Counted from the stretch's first letter, positions 46,568-55,860 are shown. The stretch is DNA of 64,000 bases from Sphingomonas soli NBRC 100801 (GCF_001591025.1 NZ_BCTZ01000009.1:62001-126000), one strand, 5' to 3'. The notes: generated by a model from the letters alone, not told the origin. Translations and numbers: made by a program.

Positions 46568-48640
46568 TCAGCCGGTCTTGACGGCCAATCCGGTCCATTC
46601 GGCGGCGAAGGCCCAGAGGTCCGCAGCTTCCTCGATGATCTTGTCGGTGGGCTTGCCCGAACCATGGCCCGCCCTCGTCTCGATACGGATCAGATGCGGC
46701 TTGTCGCCGATCGCCGCAGCCTGGATCGCGGCCGCATATTTGAAGCTGTGGCCGGGCACGACGCGATCATCCGTGTCGGCGGTGGTGACGAGGATCGCCG
46801 GATAGTCCGCGCCATCGCGCACATTGTGATAGGGCGAATAGGCGCGAAGATTGTGGAATTCCGCTTCCTCACCGGGCTTGCCATAATCGTCGACCCAGTA
46901 GCGGCCTGCGGTCCAGCGATCGAAGCGGAGCATGTCCATCACGCCCACAGCCGGTAGCGCGGCCGCGAACAAGTCCGGCCGCTGGTTGACCACGGCACCG
47001 ACCAGCAAGCCGCCATTCGAGCCGCCCTGGATGGCGAGCCGGCCCTTGCCGGTGATGCCTTCCTTGATGAGATACTCGCCCGCCGCGATGAAATCGTCGA
47101 AGCTGTTCTGCTTGTTGGCGAGGCGGCCGCCATCGTGCCACGCCTTGCCATATTCGCCGCCGCCGCGAATGTTCGCCACGGCGAGCACCCCGCCCTGCTC
47201 CATCCATGCGATCCGCGACGATGCGAAAGCAGGCGTCAGCGAGATGCCGAAGCCGCCATAGGCATAAAGGAGCGTCGGCGCGGGACCATGCGTATCCTTG
47301 CGGCGAACCACGAACATGGGCACGCGCGTGCCGTCCTTCGACGCGTAGAAGCGCTGCTCGACGGTATATCCGGACGGATCGAACAGCAGCTTCGGCGCGG
47401 CCCAGGCGACGCTCTCGCCGGTCGCGACATTGTGGCGGTAGATCGTCGTCGGCTCGTTGAAGCTGGTAAATGCGAAGAAGGTTTCGGGATCGTCGGAATG
47501 CCCGCCAAAGCCGGACGCCGTGCCGATGCCGGGCAGCGCGACCGGCCCCAATGGCGTGCCGTCCAGCGCGAAGCGGCGGATCTCGGTGCGGGCATCGACC
47601 AGATAGGAGGCGAGCAGCGTGTGCCCGATGATCGCCGCGCCCTCCAGCGTGGCCTTGTCCTCGGGCACCAGTTCGTGCGCTTCGGGGTGCTCGCCGGTGG
47701 CCACGTCCATCGTCACGATCCGCATGCGCGGCGCGTGGCTGTTGGTGCTCCAATAGAAACGCGTGCCGACATTACCGGCAAGGCTCCAATGATGGTTGAG
47801 CCCGTGGATGATCGTCCGCGCGGGCCAGGCCGGCTCGCGCAGGTCGATCAGTGTGATCTGGTAGCGATCGTCGGTGCCTTCGCTGGTGGTGATCGCCAGC
47901 CAGTCCCCGTCATCGGTGATCTGGGCATAATGGCTGTGGCTCGGATGCGCGGGGGTCTCATAGACCAGCCCGTCGGCCGACTGTGGATTGCCGAGCCGGT
48001 GGAAATAGATCTTGTGGTTCTCGTTGAGCGCCTGAAACTTGTCCTCCTCGGCCACCTCCGGATAGCGCGAGTAGAAGAAGCCGCTGCCGTCCTTGTTCCA
48101 GACCGCCGATAGCGCGAACTTCATGCCATGGATCTCGTCGCCACTATCCTTGCCGGTCGCGACATCGAGCACCCGCGCGACGCGCCAGTCGCTGCCGCCA
48201 TCCTGCACCGCGTAGAGCAGATGCGCCCCGTCTTCCGAGGGCGTCCATTCGGCAAGCGCCGTGGCGCCGTCGGCGGACCAGCCATTGGGATCGATCAGGA
48301 CACGGCCGGCGCCATCGATCCCTTCGCGGACGAACAGCACTGCCTGCTGCTGGAGCCCCGAATTGTGCATGTAGAAATAGCGGCTGCCCTTCTTCTCGGG
48401 CAGGCCGAAGCGCTCATAGTCGAAGAGCTGCTTGATGCGGCTGCGGAACCAGTCGCGTGCCGGGAGCGTGGCGAGATAGGCGCTGGTGACGGCGTTCTGG
48501 CGCTCAACCCAATCGGCGACTTCGCTGTCGCTGCGGACGTCGTTTTCGAGCCAGCGATAGGGATCGGCAACGCTGGTTCCGAACAGTTCCTCCACAATCT
48601 CGTCGCGGCGGGTCTCGGGATAAGCGATCGGATCGGTCAC
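46568..48640 (-). CDS. Prolyl oligopeptidase family serine peptidase (S9A)
   Basis: A 690-residue enzyme. The N-terminal part is a beta-propeller (YPETRRDEIVEELFGTSVADPYRWLE opens it). The C-terminal hydrolase has nucleophile Ser in GGSNGGLLVGA, Asp in TTADTDDRVVPGHS and His in ETRAGHGSGKP. It has no signal peptide, so it is cytoplasmic as annotated. It cleaves short Pro-containing peptides in relatives. It starts at GTG 48640, directly after the rplQ terminator, and is probably a separate transcript. Confidence 0.95.
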   Translation of the reverse strand: MTDPIAYPETRRDEIVEELFGTSVADPYRWLENDVRSDSEVADWVERQNAVTSAYLATLPARDWFRSRIKQLFDYERFGLPEKKGSRYFYMHNSGLQQQAVLFVREGIDGAGRVLIDPNGWSADGATALAEWTPSEDGAHLLYAVQDGGSDWRVARVLDVATGKDSGDEIHGMKFALSAVWNKDGSGFFYSRYPEVAEEDKFQALNENHKIYFHRLGNPQSADGLVYETPAHPSHSHYAQITDDGDWLAITTSEGTDDRYQITLIDLREPAWPARTIIHGLNHHWSLAGNVGTRFYWSTNSHAPRMRIVTMDVATGEHPEAHELVPEDKATLEGAAIIGHTLLASYLVDARTEIRRFALDGTPLGPVALPGIGTASGFGGHSDDPETFFAFTSFNEPTTIYRHNVATGESVAWAAPKLLFDPSGYTVEQRFYASKDGTRVPMFVVRRKDTHGPAPTLLYAYGGFGISLTPAFASSRIAWMEQGGVLAVANIRGGGEYGKAWHDGGRLANKQNSFDDFIAAGEYLIKEGITGKGRLAIQGGSNGGLLVGAVVNQRPDLFAAALPAVGVMDMLRFDRWTAGRYWVDDYGKPGEEAEFHNLRAYSPYHNVRDGADYPAILVTTADTDDRVVPGHSFKYAAAIQAAAIGDKPHLIRIETRAGHGSGKPTDKIIEEAADLWAFAAEWTGLAVKTG

Positions 48641-48657
48641 GCGGGTGCTCCAGATAC

Positions 48658-48690
48658 AGAAAAGGCCGGAGCCAAATGGCCCGGCCTATC
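48658..48690 (-). terminator. Terminator after rplQ
   Basis: AGGCCGG (48663-48669) pairs with CCGGCCT (48681-48687), with an inner GCC/GGC pair, and is followed on the minus strand by TTTTCTGT. It lies between the rplQ stop and the S9 peptidase start. Confidence 0.85.
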
Positions 48691-48714
48691 CTGTTTCGCA
48701 ACCCGAGAGGGGTT

Positions 48715-49137
48715 TTACGCGGCGTCGGCGTAGTCGTCGTCACCCAGCACCGGGCCCGAATCCTGGCCCTTTGCCGAAACGTCGCGGTCGACGAATTCGA
48801 TGATCGCCATCGGCGATGCGTCCGAAGCGCGGATGCCGGCCTTGATGATACGGGTGTAGCCGCCGTTGCGATCGGCGTAGCGCTTGGCCAGCACGTCGAA
48901 CAGCTTCACCAGCTGCGCATCGTCGAGAAGGCGCGAATGCGCGAGACGGCGGTTCGAAAGGCCACCCTTCTTGGCGAGCGTGATCAGCTTCTCGATATAG
49001 GGACGCAGTTCCTTCGCCTTGGCGACGGTGGTGGTGATCTGCTCGTGCTTGATGAGAGCTGCGCTCATGTTGCGGAACAGAGCAATGCGGTGAGCCGAGG
49101 TGCGCTGAAGCTTACGGCCGCCTACGCGATGGCGCAT
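48715..49137 (-). CDS. rplQ: 50S ribosomal protein L17
   Basis: A 140-residue L17: [37 protein letters not shown] and [19 protein letters not shown]-terminal acidic extension ([13 protein letters not shown]) is present. In most bacteria rplQ directly follows rpoA. Here it is separated from it by 1.3 kb holding two other genes. A candidate promoter lies about 90-115 nt upstream, and a terminator follows. Confidence 0.97.
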   Translation of the reverse strand: MRHRVGGRKLQRTSAHRIALFRNMSAALIKHEQITTTVAKAKELRPYIEKLITLAKKGGLSNRRLAHSRLLDDAQLVKLFDVLAKRYADRNGGYTRIIKAGIRASDASPMAIIEFVDRDVSAKGQDSGPVLGDDDYADAA

Positions 49138-49222
49138 GGTATTTTCCTTCGTTCGTTAAGGGGCCGTTTCAGGTACCCCAGACCAGGCGATGTTGCGGTC
49201 ACCGCCAAAAACCGAAGGCGGG

Positions 49223-49251
49223 CTACAACCCGATTCTCCCGGAAAAGTCAA
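49223..49251 (-). promoter_or_regulatory. Candidate promoter for rplQ
   Basis: On the minus strand TTGACT (49251-49246), a 17-nt spacer and TTGTAG (49228-49223) lie about 90 nt before the rplQ start. The -35 is good and the -10 moderate. Since rpoA is followed by a terminator and an intervening opposite-strand gene, rplQ needs its own promoter. Confidence 0.6.
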
Positions 49252-49373
49252 GGCTGGCCCCTCCCACCACCAGCTTCAGACCGCAATTGCTCCGCCGTTG
49301 TCGCTATGCCATCACTCGCCGACAGCCGAGCGCCCCTCACGCATCGGGCGAGAAATTGACGGGGAGGATGAAG

Positions 49374-49763
49374 GTGGACGCGCCGCAAGCATCGGATTCG
49401 ACGTATTTCGACATCAGGATCGATGGCACGGGATCAATGATCCGCTATGCGATGAAGGGCTTTTGGGACGCCGCTATCTACGCCCGCTTCCACCAGGCGA
49501 TTCTGCGCGAGATGAGCAAATTTCATAGCCGCGGGGAACCGTTCGACCTGCTTGGCGACCTGACCGACTTTCCACCGCAGCTTCAAACACTCAACGACGC
49601 GCGCGAAAGGCTGGTCGAGGAGGCAAAGGCCATGGGACTGCGGAAATGCGGCGTAGTGACGCCCAATCCGATCGTGAAGATGCAGATCAGCCGCCTTTCA
49701 AACCAGTTCTACAAATTCTTCGGCTCGGAAGCCGAGGCACTGGCCTGGATCGCGGAAGACTGA
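49374..49763 (+). CDS. Hypothetical STAS-like protein, opposite strand between rpoA and rplQ
   Basis: A protein of about 129 residues with STYFDIRIDGTGSMIRYAMKGFWDAAIYARFHQAIL, then PFDLLGDLTDFPPQLQTLNDARERLVEEAKAMGL and VKMQISRLSNQFYKFF. It resembles the SpoIIAA-like fold of small alpha/beta proteins. GTG 49374 has GGAGG 6 nt upstream; ATG 49368 abuts that site. It lies on the plus strand inside the ribosomal region, antisense to the rpoA-rplQ direction, so it is probably expressed on its own. Confidence 0.7.
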   Translation: MDAPQASDSTYFDIRIDGTGSMIRYAMKGFWDAAIYARFHQAILREMSKFHSRGEPFDLLGDLTDFPPQLQTLNDARERLVEEAKAMGLRKCGVVTPNPIVKMQISRLSNQFYKFFGSEAEALAWIAED

Positions 49764-49795
49764 GACGCAGCGCTTCGACCTGACACGGCACCGCT

Positions 49796-50263
49796 TCAAT
49801 CCAATTCGTCCCAGCGCGCGAACGCTGCGGCCTGCCCATGCACCACACCGCCCGAATCGACGAGGTTCCACACCGTCGCCTCGCGGATTCGAAAGCGTCG
49901 TCCGCTGGCGGAGATACGCACCCCGGCATAGTCATCGATAAAGCCATGGCTGGTCACGCGGGCGAGCAGCTTTCGTCGCTCTTCGCGCAACAATGGCTCA
50001 GCGGATAGCCGCGACGGCATCCCTGAAAACGCGTCTGCGGACAGCTCGAACCGATCGAGCGCCACGCGGTTTCCGAAGAAGAAGAGAGGATCGGCCTGTG
50101 TGCCGTGCGCGACAATCGCGAATGGCGCATGCCAGAGCGCCTGGGGATCACCGGCCCCCGTGACAAGCGCCCGCCCCGTCAGCCGCAAATGGCTCTCGGC
50201 GATCAATGCGAGCGACGCACGCATCGCGGGCGTGGCAAACCGGGGTGGCAGCGGCGTGGTCAT
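49796..50263 (-). CDS. MEKHLA domain protein
   Basis: A 155-residue PAS-like domain: ALWHAPFAIVAHGTQADPLFFFGNRVALDRFE, then MPSRLSAEPLLREERRKLLARVTSHGFIDDYAGVRISASGRRFRI and ATVWNLVDSGGVVHGQAAAF. This matches the MEKHLA domain, found alone in bacteria and fused to regulators in plants; its function is unknown. ATG 50263 is used. It follows the rpoA terminator and is convergent with the 49374 gene. Confidence 0.85.
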   Translation of the reverse strand: MTTPLPPRFATPAMRASLALIAESHLRLTGRALVTGAGDPQALWHAPFAIVAHGTQADPLFFFGNRVALDRFELSADAFSGMPSRLSAEPLLREERRKLLARVTSHGFIDDYAGVRISASGRRFRIREATVWNLVDSGGVVHGQAAAFARWDELD

Positions 50264-50293
50264 TTGAGGCTGGTAGCTTAGCGCCGCGCCAGC

Positions 50294-50326
50294 AAAAAGG
50301 GCCCCGCATTGCTGCGGAGCCCTTCC
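50294..50326 (-). terminator. Terminator after rpoA
   Basis: GGGCCCCGCA (50299-50308) pairs with TGCGGAGCCC (50313-50322) around TTGC, with one mismatch, and is followed on the minus strand by TTTTTGCTGG. It ends the rpsM-rpsK-rpoA transcript and uncouples it from the MEKHLA gene and rplQ. Confidence 0.88.
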
Positions 50327-50433
50327 TGTTTCCTGCAGATCCCGCCGCGGCAAAGCCGCGTCGTCGGACGGGCCTAGCCCGCCGGCCGGGCAGATCGCCG
50401 AGACATGGATTAGCTCGCGCTAATCCATTGCGA

Positions 50434-51504
50434 TCAGCCCATGATCTCCTGTTCGAGCTTCTTGGCCATCTCTTCGATGTTCTCGGGCGGCCAGCCCGGG
50501 ATTTCCATGCCCAGACGGAGACCCATCGACGAAAGCACTTCCTTGATTTCGTTCAAGGACTTGCGACCGAAATTCGGGGTGCGCAGCATCTCCGCTTCGG
50601 TCTTCTGGACCAGATCGCCGATATAGATGATGTTGTCGTTCTTCAGGCAGTTCGCCGAACGCACCGACAGTTCAAGCTCGTCGACCTTCTTGAGAAGGTA
50701 ACGGTTGATCTGCGCGGTATCGCCACCGGCTGCGCCACCCTCGGAAGCGGCAGGAGCCGCCATGCCGATCGGAGCCGAGCGGGTGACCGCCGAATCGTCG
50801 AAGTGGACGAACAGGGCAAGCTGATCCTGAAGGATGCGCGCCGCATAAGCGAGGCCATCTTCCGGAGTGATCGTGCCGTCAGTCTCGATCGTCAGCGTGA
50901 GCTTGTCGTAATCGAGCTCCTGGCCGACGCGGGTGTTTTCCACCTTGTACGAAACCTGGCGGACCGGGCTGTACAGCGCATCGACGGGGATCAGGCCGAT
51001 CGGCGCGTCGACCGGACGGTTGGCAGCGGCCGGGACATAGCCCTTACCGGTATCGGCGGTCAGCTCCATGTTGAGCGTCGCGCCATCGTCCAGATGGCAG
51101 ATGATCAGATCGGGGTTCATCACCTCGATGTCGCCCGAGACGGCGATGTCGCCAGCCTTCACTTCAGCGGGGCCGGTGGCCGAGAGCTGAAGCCGCTTCG
51201 GGCCTTCGCCCTGCATGCGGATGGCGATCTGCTTCACGTTCAGGACGATGTCCGTCACGTCTTCACGCACGCCGGCAAGCGACGAGAATTCGTGCAGCAC
51301 GTTTTCGATCTTGATCGAAGTGACTGCCGCGCCCTGGAGCGACGACAGCAGAACGCGACGCAGCGCGTTGCCGAGCGTCAGGCCGAAGCCACGCTCGAGC
51401 GGCTCTGCGACGAAGCTGGTCTTGCGCTTGGGATCGCCGCTGGGCTTCTTTTCGAGGCCGTTCGGCTTCTTGAGTTCCTGCCAGTTCTTAGGGTTCACCG
51501 ACAC
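50434..51504 (-). CDS. rpoA: RNA polymerase alpha subunit
   Basis: A 356-residue alpha subunit. The N-terminal domain has [33 protein letters not shown] flexible linker includes an Ala/Gly insert ([14 protein letters not shown]). The C-terminal domain has the DNA and activator contact region [25 protein letters not shown] and [21 protein letters not shown]. The start is a GTG with GAGG 7 nt upstream. It follows rpsK; a perfect CGAACCC/GGGTTCG hairpin (51569-51588) lies in the spacer. Confidence 0.98.
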   Translation of the reverse strand: MSVNPKNWQELKKPNGLEKKPSGDPKRKTSFVAEPLERGFGLTLGNALRRVLLSSLQGAAVTSIKIENVLHEFSSLAGVREDVTDIVLNVKQIAIRMQGEGPKRLQLSATGPAEVKAGDIAVSGDIEVMNPDLIICHLDDGATLNMELTADTGKGYVPAAANRPVDAPIGLIPVDALYSPVRQVSYKVENTRVGQELDYDKLTLTIETDGTITPEDGLAYAARILQDQLALFVHFDDSAVTRSAPIGMAAPAASEGGAAGGDTAQINRYLLKKVDELELSVRSANCLKNDNIIYIGDLVQKTEAEMLRTPNFGRKSLNEIKEVLSSMGLRLGMEIPGWPPENIEEMAKKLEQEIMG

Positions 51505-51609
51505 GGGCTTTCCTCATATTTGGGCGGGACTGGTGCTTGCCCCGCCAGTAAATTGCGTGCCCGGCCCGCGAACCCGCACCCGGGTTCGAGAGCCGAACAG
51601 AACAGCAAA

Positions 51610-51999
51610 TCAGACGCGGCGACGCTTCGACGGACGAACGCCGTTGTGCGGGATCGGCGTCACGTCGCGGATCGACGTGATCTGGAAACCGACCGCCTGC
51701 AGCGCGCGGAGCGCCGACTCGCGGCCCGATCCCGGACCCTTCACTTCGACTTCGAGCGTACGGACGCCGTGCTCGGCAGCCTTGCGGCCTGCGTCTTCCG
51801 CCGCGACCTGCGCCGCATAGGGGGTCGACTTGCGCGAGCCCTTGAAGCCCATCATGCCGGCCGACGACCACGAGATCGCGTTGCCCTGGGCATCGGTGAT
51901 CGTGATCATGGTGTTGTTGAAAGAAGCATTCACATGGGCGACGCCCGAGGTGATGTTCTTGCGCTCACGGCGCTTAATGCGCTGCGGTGCCTGTGCCAT
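51610..51999 (-). CDS. rpsK: 30S ribosomal protein S11
   Basis: A 129-residue S11: [50 protein letters not shown] and a C-terminus [23 protein letters not shown]. It follows rpsM by 14 nt and precedes rpoA by 105 nt. Confidence 0.98.
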   Translation of the reverse strand: MAQAPQRIKRRERKNITSGVAHVNASFNNTMITITDAQGNAISWSSAGMMGFKGSRKSTPYAAQVAAEDAGRKAAEHGVRTLEVEVKGPGSGRESALRALQAVGFQITSIRDVTPIPHNGVRPSKRRRV

Positions 52000-52013
52000 T
52001 TCTCAGCGCTCCC

Positions 52014-52382
52014 TTACTTCTTCTTGCCGGCGATCGGCTTGGCCTTGCCCTTGCGGGTGCGCGCATTGGTGTGCGTGCGCTGGCCACGGACCGGGAGGCC
52101 CTTGCGATGACGGAGGCCGCGATAGCAGGCCAGGTCCATCAGACGCTTGATGTTCATTGCGACTTCACGGCGAAGGTCGCCTTCGACGGAGTAGCCGGCG
52201 TCGATCGTCTCACGGATCTGAAGGACTTCCTGGTCCGACAGGTCCTGCACGCGACGCTCTGCGGCAATGCCGAGCTTTTCCGTGATTTCCTTGGCCTTTG
52301 CGGGGCCGATGCCGTGGATATATTGAAGCGCGATGATCACGCGCTTGTTGGTCGGGATATTGACACCCGCAATACGAGCCAT
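52014..52382 (-). CDS. rpsM: 30S ribosomal protein S13
   Basis: A 122-residue S13: [39 protein letters not shown] and the basic C-terminus [25 protein letters not shown]. It is the first gene of an rpsM-rpsK-rpoA unit with a promoter of its own about 125 nt upstream of the start. rpmJ is not present at this position. Confidence 0.98.
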   Translation of the reverse strand: MARIAGVNIPTNKRVIIALQYIHGIGPAKAKEITEKLGIAAERRVQDLSDQEVLQIRETIDAGYSVEGDLRREVAMNIKRLMDLACYRGLRHRKGLPVRGQRTHTNARTRKGKAKPIAGKKK

Positions 52383-52513
52383 GAATTATTCTCCCAGCTC
52401 CACGGAGTGCGGCATGGCTGCGTACACTCCATATCGTAGCGTTAGCCCGAAAATGCAGTTGCGCGGCATACGCGCCAAGACGCTGCCGTAAAACCGTTGT
52501 TCGGAAGAAGCGC

Positions 52514-52542
52514 GACATATGCAGCCGCGCAGGCGCTGTCAA
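52514..52542 (-). promoter_or_regulatory. Promoter for rpsM-rpsK-rpoA
   Basis: On the minus strand TTGACA (52542-52537), a 17-nt spacer and TATGTC (52519-52514) form a perfect -35 and a good alphaproteobacterial -10. It lies in the 250-nt gap between the small gene at 52636 and rpsM, so the alpha operon probably starts here rather than reading through from adk. Confidence 0.75.
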
Positions 52543-52635
52543 GCGCTGCACGCCGCTTTCGTCGGAACCGGACCCATACACGAACGTCGGGCGCGCGCCA
52601 AGCGTCAGCCAGGGACGGCGTCCCGCCTTGGGGCG

Positions 52636-52860
52636 CTACCGCCGCGCCGCCCAGACGATGAAAGCGCTGCCCAGCAAAGCCGCGCCTACCATCCCGCCGA
52701 CCGCCAATAATCCGGCGGGCGTTGCCTCCACTTCGCTGGCGACGGAGAAGCGATCACCGAACTGCAAGCGGGCGCCGGCCCGCTGAGGCACGGACAATGG
52801 CGGGGTAGCGGTTACGGCGGCAGTGGCGGCGGTGGACGAAACGACGCTGGTATTGCTCAT
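52636..52860 (-). CDS. Hypothetical small tail-anchored protein
   Basis: A 74-residue protein. The N-terminus is Ser/Thr/Ala-rich (SNTSVVSSTAATAAVTATPP), the middle is polar, and a C-terminal helix (GLLAVGGMVGAALLGSAFIVWAARR) ends in two Arg. GGGGAAAG precedes the ATG at 52860. It lies between adk and rpsM. I do not recognise it. Confidence 0.6.
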   Translation of the reverse strand: MSNTSVVSSTAATAAVTATPPLSVPQRAGARLQFGDRFSVASEVEATPAGLLAVGGMVGAALLGSAFIVWAARR

Positions 52861-52986
52861 CGGCTTTCCCCTGTGCTCCGTCGCGGATCGCAAGCCCCTA
52901 TAGCCCGCGCGCCCCGATTTCCGAAGCTCGCTGCGTGACAGCGCTCAGGGTCCTCCTTCCAAGCGCAGGTCCGCAGACCTCCGCGC

Positions 52987-53640
52987 TCAGCCCTTGCCGG
53001 CCAGTATCGCTTCGATCGCTGCGGTCACTTCGTCCATGTCGGCCATGCCGTCGACACGGCTGACGATACCCCGCGCTTCGTAGATCGGCAGGATCGGCGC
53101 GGTCTTGGCGCGATATTCCTCCATCCGCGTGCGGACAGTGGCTTCGTTGTCGTCGGGTCGGCGCTTGAACTCATGGTTGCCGCACACGTCGCACGTATCG
53201 GCCTGCTTGGGCTGCTTGAACTTGTCGTGATAGTTCGCGCCGCAGCTCGCGCAGCTGAAGCGGCCGGTGATCCGCTCGACCAGCGCATCCTCATCAACCT
53301 GCAGCTCGATGACGTGCTGGAGCTCGCGACCATGCGCCGCGAGCAACTCGTCGAGCGATTCTGCCTGCGCCGCCGTGCGCGGATAGCCGTCGAAGATCGC
53401 GCCCTGCTCGTCGCCCATCGAGCCGAGCTTGTCGTCGATCAGCGCCGAGACGATCTCGTCCGAGACGAGAGCGCCCGAGTCCATCACCGCCGCAACCTGA
53501 TGCCCCAGCGGGGTATCGGCCTTGCGAGCGGCACGGAGCATGTCGCCCGTGGAAAGCTGGACCATGCCGCGACCGGCGACAAGCCGCTCCGCCTGGGTTC
53601 CCTTGCCCGCACCCGGCGGTCCCAACAGGATGATATTCAC
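52987..53640 (-). CDS. adk: Adenylate kinase
   Basis: A 217-residue long-lid adenylate kinase. It has the P-loop GPPGAGKGTQAERL, GYPRTAAQAESLD and a zinc-type lid with four Cys (CASCGANYHDKF, CDVCGNHEF). It interconverts ATP+AMP and 2 ADP. It follows secY by 29 nt, the usual spc-operon position. Confidence 0.98.
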   Translation of the reverse strand: MNIILLGPPGAGKGTQAERLVAGRGMVQLSTGDMLRAARKADTPLGHQVAAVMDSGALVSDEIVSALIDDKLGSMGDEQGAIFDGYPRTAAQAESLDELLAAHGRELQHVIELQVDEDALVERITGRFSCASCGANYHDKFKQPKQADTCDVCGNHEFKRRPDDNEATVRTRMEEYRAKTAPILPIYEARGIVSRVDGMADMDEVTAAIEAILAGKG

Positions 53641-53669
53641 TCGAGCTCTCTCCCGTGTGCTCGCCGCGC

Positions 53670-55031
53670 CTAGCGCGAACGGCCCTTGAGCTTGGCCTTC
53701 TTGATCAGGTCACCATATTGGTGCGCCAGCAAGTGCGACTGGATCTGCGTGACCGTGTCCATCGTCACGTTCACGACGATCAGCAGGCTGGTCCCGCCCA
53801 TCAGGAACGTCACGCCCATCGACGCGATCAGATATTCGGGCAGCAGACAGATCAAGGTGAGATAGGCCGCGCCGATCACCGTGATGCGGGTGAGGACGTA
53901 ATCGAAATAGGTCTCGGTGTTCTTGCCCGGCCGGATGCCCGGGATGAACCCGCCATACTTCTTCAGATTGTCCGCCGTCTCCTCGGGGTTGAAGACCACC
54001 GCGGTGTAGAAGAACGAGAAGAAGATGATGCCGGCGCCATAGAGCGTCATGTAGAGCGGCGAGCCGTGGCGCAGATAGGTGTTGAGGTTGATGATGAAAT
54101 CACCCCATGCGCTCTCGCCCGCGGTCATGTTGCCGGCAAACTGCGTGATCGTCAGCGGCAGCAGCAGCAGCGACGAAGCGAAGATCGGAGGGATCACGCC
54201 CGCGGTGTTGAGCTTGAGCGGCAGGTGGCTGCGCTCCGCCTGCACCCCGCGCGCCGTCTGGCGCTTGGGATACTGGATCAGGATGCGGCGCTGGGCGCGC
54301 TCCATGAAGCAGATGAACAGCACCAGCGCGGCGACGCCCAGGATGATCAGGATCAGACGCAGCGGATCGATCGTGCCCTGACGGCCGCTCTCGAACAGCT
54401 GGACCATCGTCTGCGGCAGACGCGCGACGATCCCGGCCATGATGATGAGGCTGATGCCGTTGCCGATGCCGCGGCTGGTGATCTGCTCACCGATCCACAT
54501 CAGGAACAGCGTCCCGCCGACCAGCGAGATGACCGCGCCGATGCGGAACATCATGCCAGGCTCGATCACAGCCTGCAGGCCCTGCGCGGCGCCGAAGCTC
54601 TCAAGCCCGACGGCGATGAACCAGCCCTGGATCGCAGTGAGCGCGACCGTGCCGTAGCGGGTATACTGGTTCAGCCGCTTGCGGCCGCTCTCGCCTTCTT
54701 TCTTGATCGCGTTGAGCTGCGGCGACAGCGACGTCGCAAGCTGCACCACGATCGAGGCGGTGATGTAGGGCATAACGCCCAGGGCGACCACGGAAGCGCG
54801 ATTGAGCGCGCCACCGGTGAAATTGTTGAAGAAATCCAGGACGCCGCCCTGGGTCTGTTGCGTCAGCAGATCGAGCTGCGTCGCATCGATGCCCGGCAGC
54901 GGCACATAGCTCAGCATGCGGAAGATGATCAGTGCGCCCAGGGTGAACCACAGGCGCTTCTTGAGCTCGGTCGCCTGAGCGAATTTGCTCAGGCTGATGT
55001 TGGATGCGAGTGCATCAGATGCGGATGCCAT
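53670..55031 (-). CDS. secY: Preprotein translocase subunit SecY
   Basis: A 453-residue SecY with ten membrane helices. It has LKKRLWFTLGALIIFRMLSYVPLPGID at the start, the pore ring region ITASIVVQLATS and TSRGIGNGISLIIMAGIVARLP, and AERSHLPLKLNTAGVIPPIFA. It forms the Sec channel with SecE and SecG. It lies between rplO and adk, with a palindromic repeat in the rplO-secY gap. Confidence 0.98.
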   Translation of the reverse strand: MASASDALASNISLSKFAQATELKKRLWFTLGALIIFRMLSYVPLPGIDATQLDLLTQQTQGGVLDFFNNFTGGALNRASVVALGVMPYITASIVVQLATSLSPQLNAIKKEGESGRKRLNQYTRYGTVALTAIQGWFIAVGLESFGAAQGLQAVIEPGMMFRIGAVISLVGGTLFLMWIGEQITSRGIGNGISLIIMAGIVARLPQTMVQLFESGRQGTIDPLRLILIILGVAALVLFICFMERAQRRILIQYPKRQTARGVQAERSHLPLKLNTAGVIPPIFASSLLLLPLTITQFAGNMTAGESAWGDFIINLNTYLRHGSPLYMTLYGAGIIFFSFFYTAVVFNPEETADNLKKYGGFIPGIRPGKNTETYFDYVLTRITVIGAAYLTLICLLPEYLIASMGVTFLMGGTSLLIVVNVTMDTVTQIQSHLLAHQYGDLIKKAKLKGRSR

Positions 55032-55138
55032 GTGCGTGTTCGTCCTGGAAACTGAAACGGCGGCAGACGCTGATTAACGCCCCCCGCCGCTCATATAGGT
55101 AAGCCAACGAGCTTGTCTAACCCGTCGAGCCCCTTTTC

Positions 55139-55217
55139 GTCATCCCGGCCTGAGCCGGGATCTCGTGCCACAGGCGGCGCGCTAGCGGCCTGAGACCCCG
55201 GCTTTCGCCGGGGTGAC
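55139..55217. repeat. Palindromic extragenic repeat inside the spc operon
   Basis: GTCATCCCGGCCTGAGCCGGGATC at the left and GACCCCGGCTTTCGCCGGGGTGAC at the right: the ends GTCATCC and GGTGAC are those of the family. It fills the rplO-secY spacer and ends 2 nt before the rplO stop. It will be transcribed as a stable hairpin in the ribosomal mRNA. Confidence 0.8.
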
Positions 55218-55219
55218 GG

Positions 55220-55762
55220 TTATGCGTTGCCGCCCGCCTTCTTCGCGGCGATGACCTTCTGCACCGAGCGATGCTTGGCCTTGTGCTTGTCAGCAGCCGG
55301 AACGATCTCGGGGATCGTCACCGAACCGCCAGCCTTTTCCACCGCTTCCTTCGCGGTCTTGGACGCACCGGCGACGGTGAAGTTCAGCTTGGCCGAGAAT
55401 TCGCCCTTGGCGAGGAGGCGCACGCCGTCCTTGCCGCCACGGGTCAGGCCGGCAGCGTTGAGCGCCGCCTGGTCGATGGTCGCTTTGGCGTCCAGCTTGC
55501 CGGCATCCACCGCCTTCTGGATCGCGCCCAGGTTCACCTCGGCATAATCCTTGGCGAAGATGTTGTTGAAGCCGCGCTTCGGGATTCGCATGTGGAGCGG
55601 CATCTGGCCGCCCTCGAACCCGTTGATCGAGACGCCTTCACGGCTCTTCTGGCCCTTTACGCCGCGACCACCGGTCTTGCCCTTGCCCGAACCGATGCCG
55701 CGTCCGACGCGCATCCGGGACTTACGCGAACCTTCATTGTCGCGGAGATCGTTCAGTTTCAT
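55220..55762 (-). CDS. rplO: 50S ribosomal protein L15
   Basis: A 180-residue L15: [65 protein letters not shown]. The C-terminal part is a longer Lys/Ala-rich tail than in E. coli. ATG 55762 fits the family start; the in-frame ATG at 55771 adds two residues. Confidence 0.98.
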   Translation of the reverse strand: MKLNDLRDNEGSRKSRMRVGRGIGSGKGKTGGRGVKGQKSREGVSINGFEGGQMPLHMRIPKRGFNNIFAKDYAEVNLGAIQKAVDAGKLDAKATIDQAALNAAGLTRGGKDGVRLLAKGEFSAKLNFTVAGASKTAKEAVEKAGGSVTIPEIVPAADKHKAKHRSVQKVIAAKKAGGNA

Positions 55763-55794
55763 GTCGTGCACTCGCTTTCGCTTTTATCGCGCTG

Positions 55795-55830
55795 AGAAAA
55801 TAGGAAGGGGGCCATTAGCCCCCTCCCCTG
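55795..55830 (-). terminator. Terminator-like hairpin between rpmD and rplO
   Basis: GGGGGC (55807-55812) pairs with GCCCCC (55818-55823) around CATTA and is followed on the minus strand by TTCCTATTTTCT. Placed between rpmD and rplO within the operon, it may give partial termination or act as an mRNA processing site. Confidence 0.6.
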
Positions 55831-55860
55831 TGTCTGTCACCTGAAAAGGAGTCGGAGGGC

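Noticed and set aside
44286..46805. Long plus-strand open frame opposite guaA
   Set aside because: It is antisense to guaA and its neighbours, with a His/Arg/Gly-rich composition typical of shadow frames in GC-rich DNA. No domain motif is visible.
51569..51588. tRNA TPsiC-like arm (CGAACCC/GGGTTCG)
   Set aside because: No acceptor, D or anticodon arm can be folded around it. It is only a hairpin in the rpsK-rpoA spacer.
50206..52110. Long plus-strand open frame opposite rpoA-rpsK
   Set aside because: Antisense to highly conserved rpoA and rpsK; no motif and shadow-type composition.
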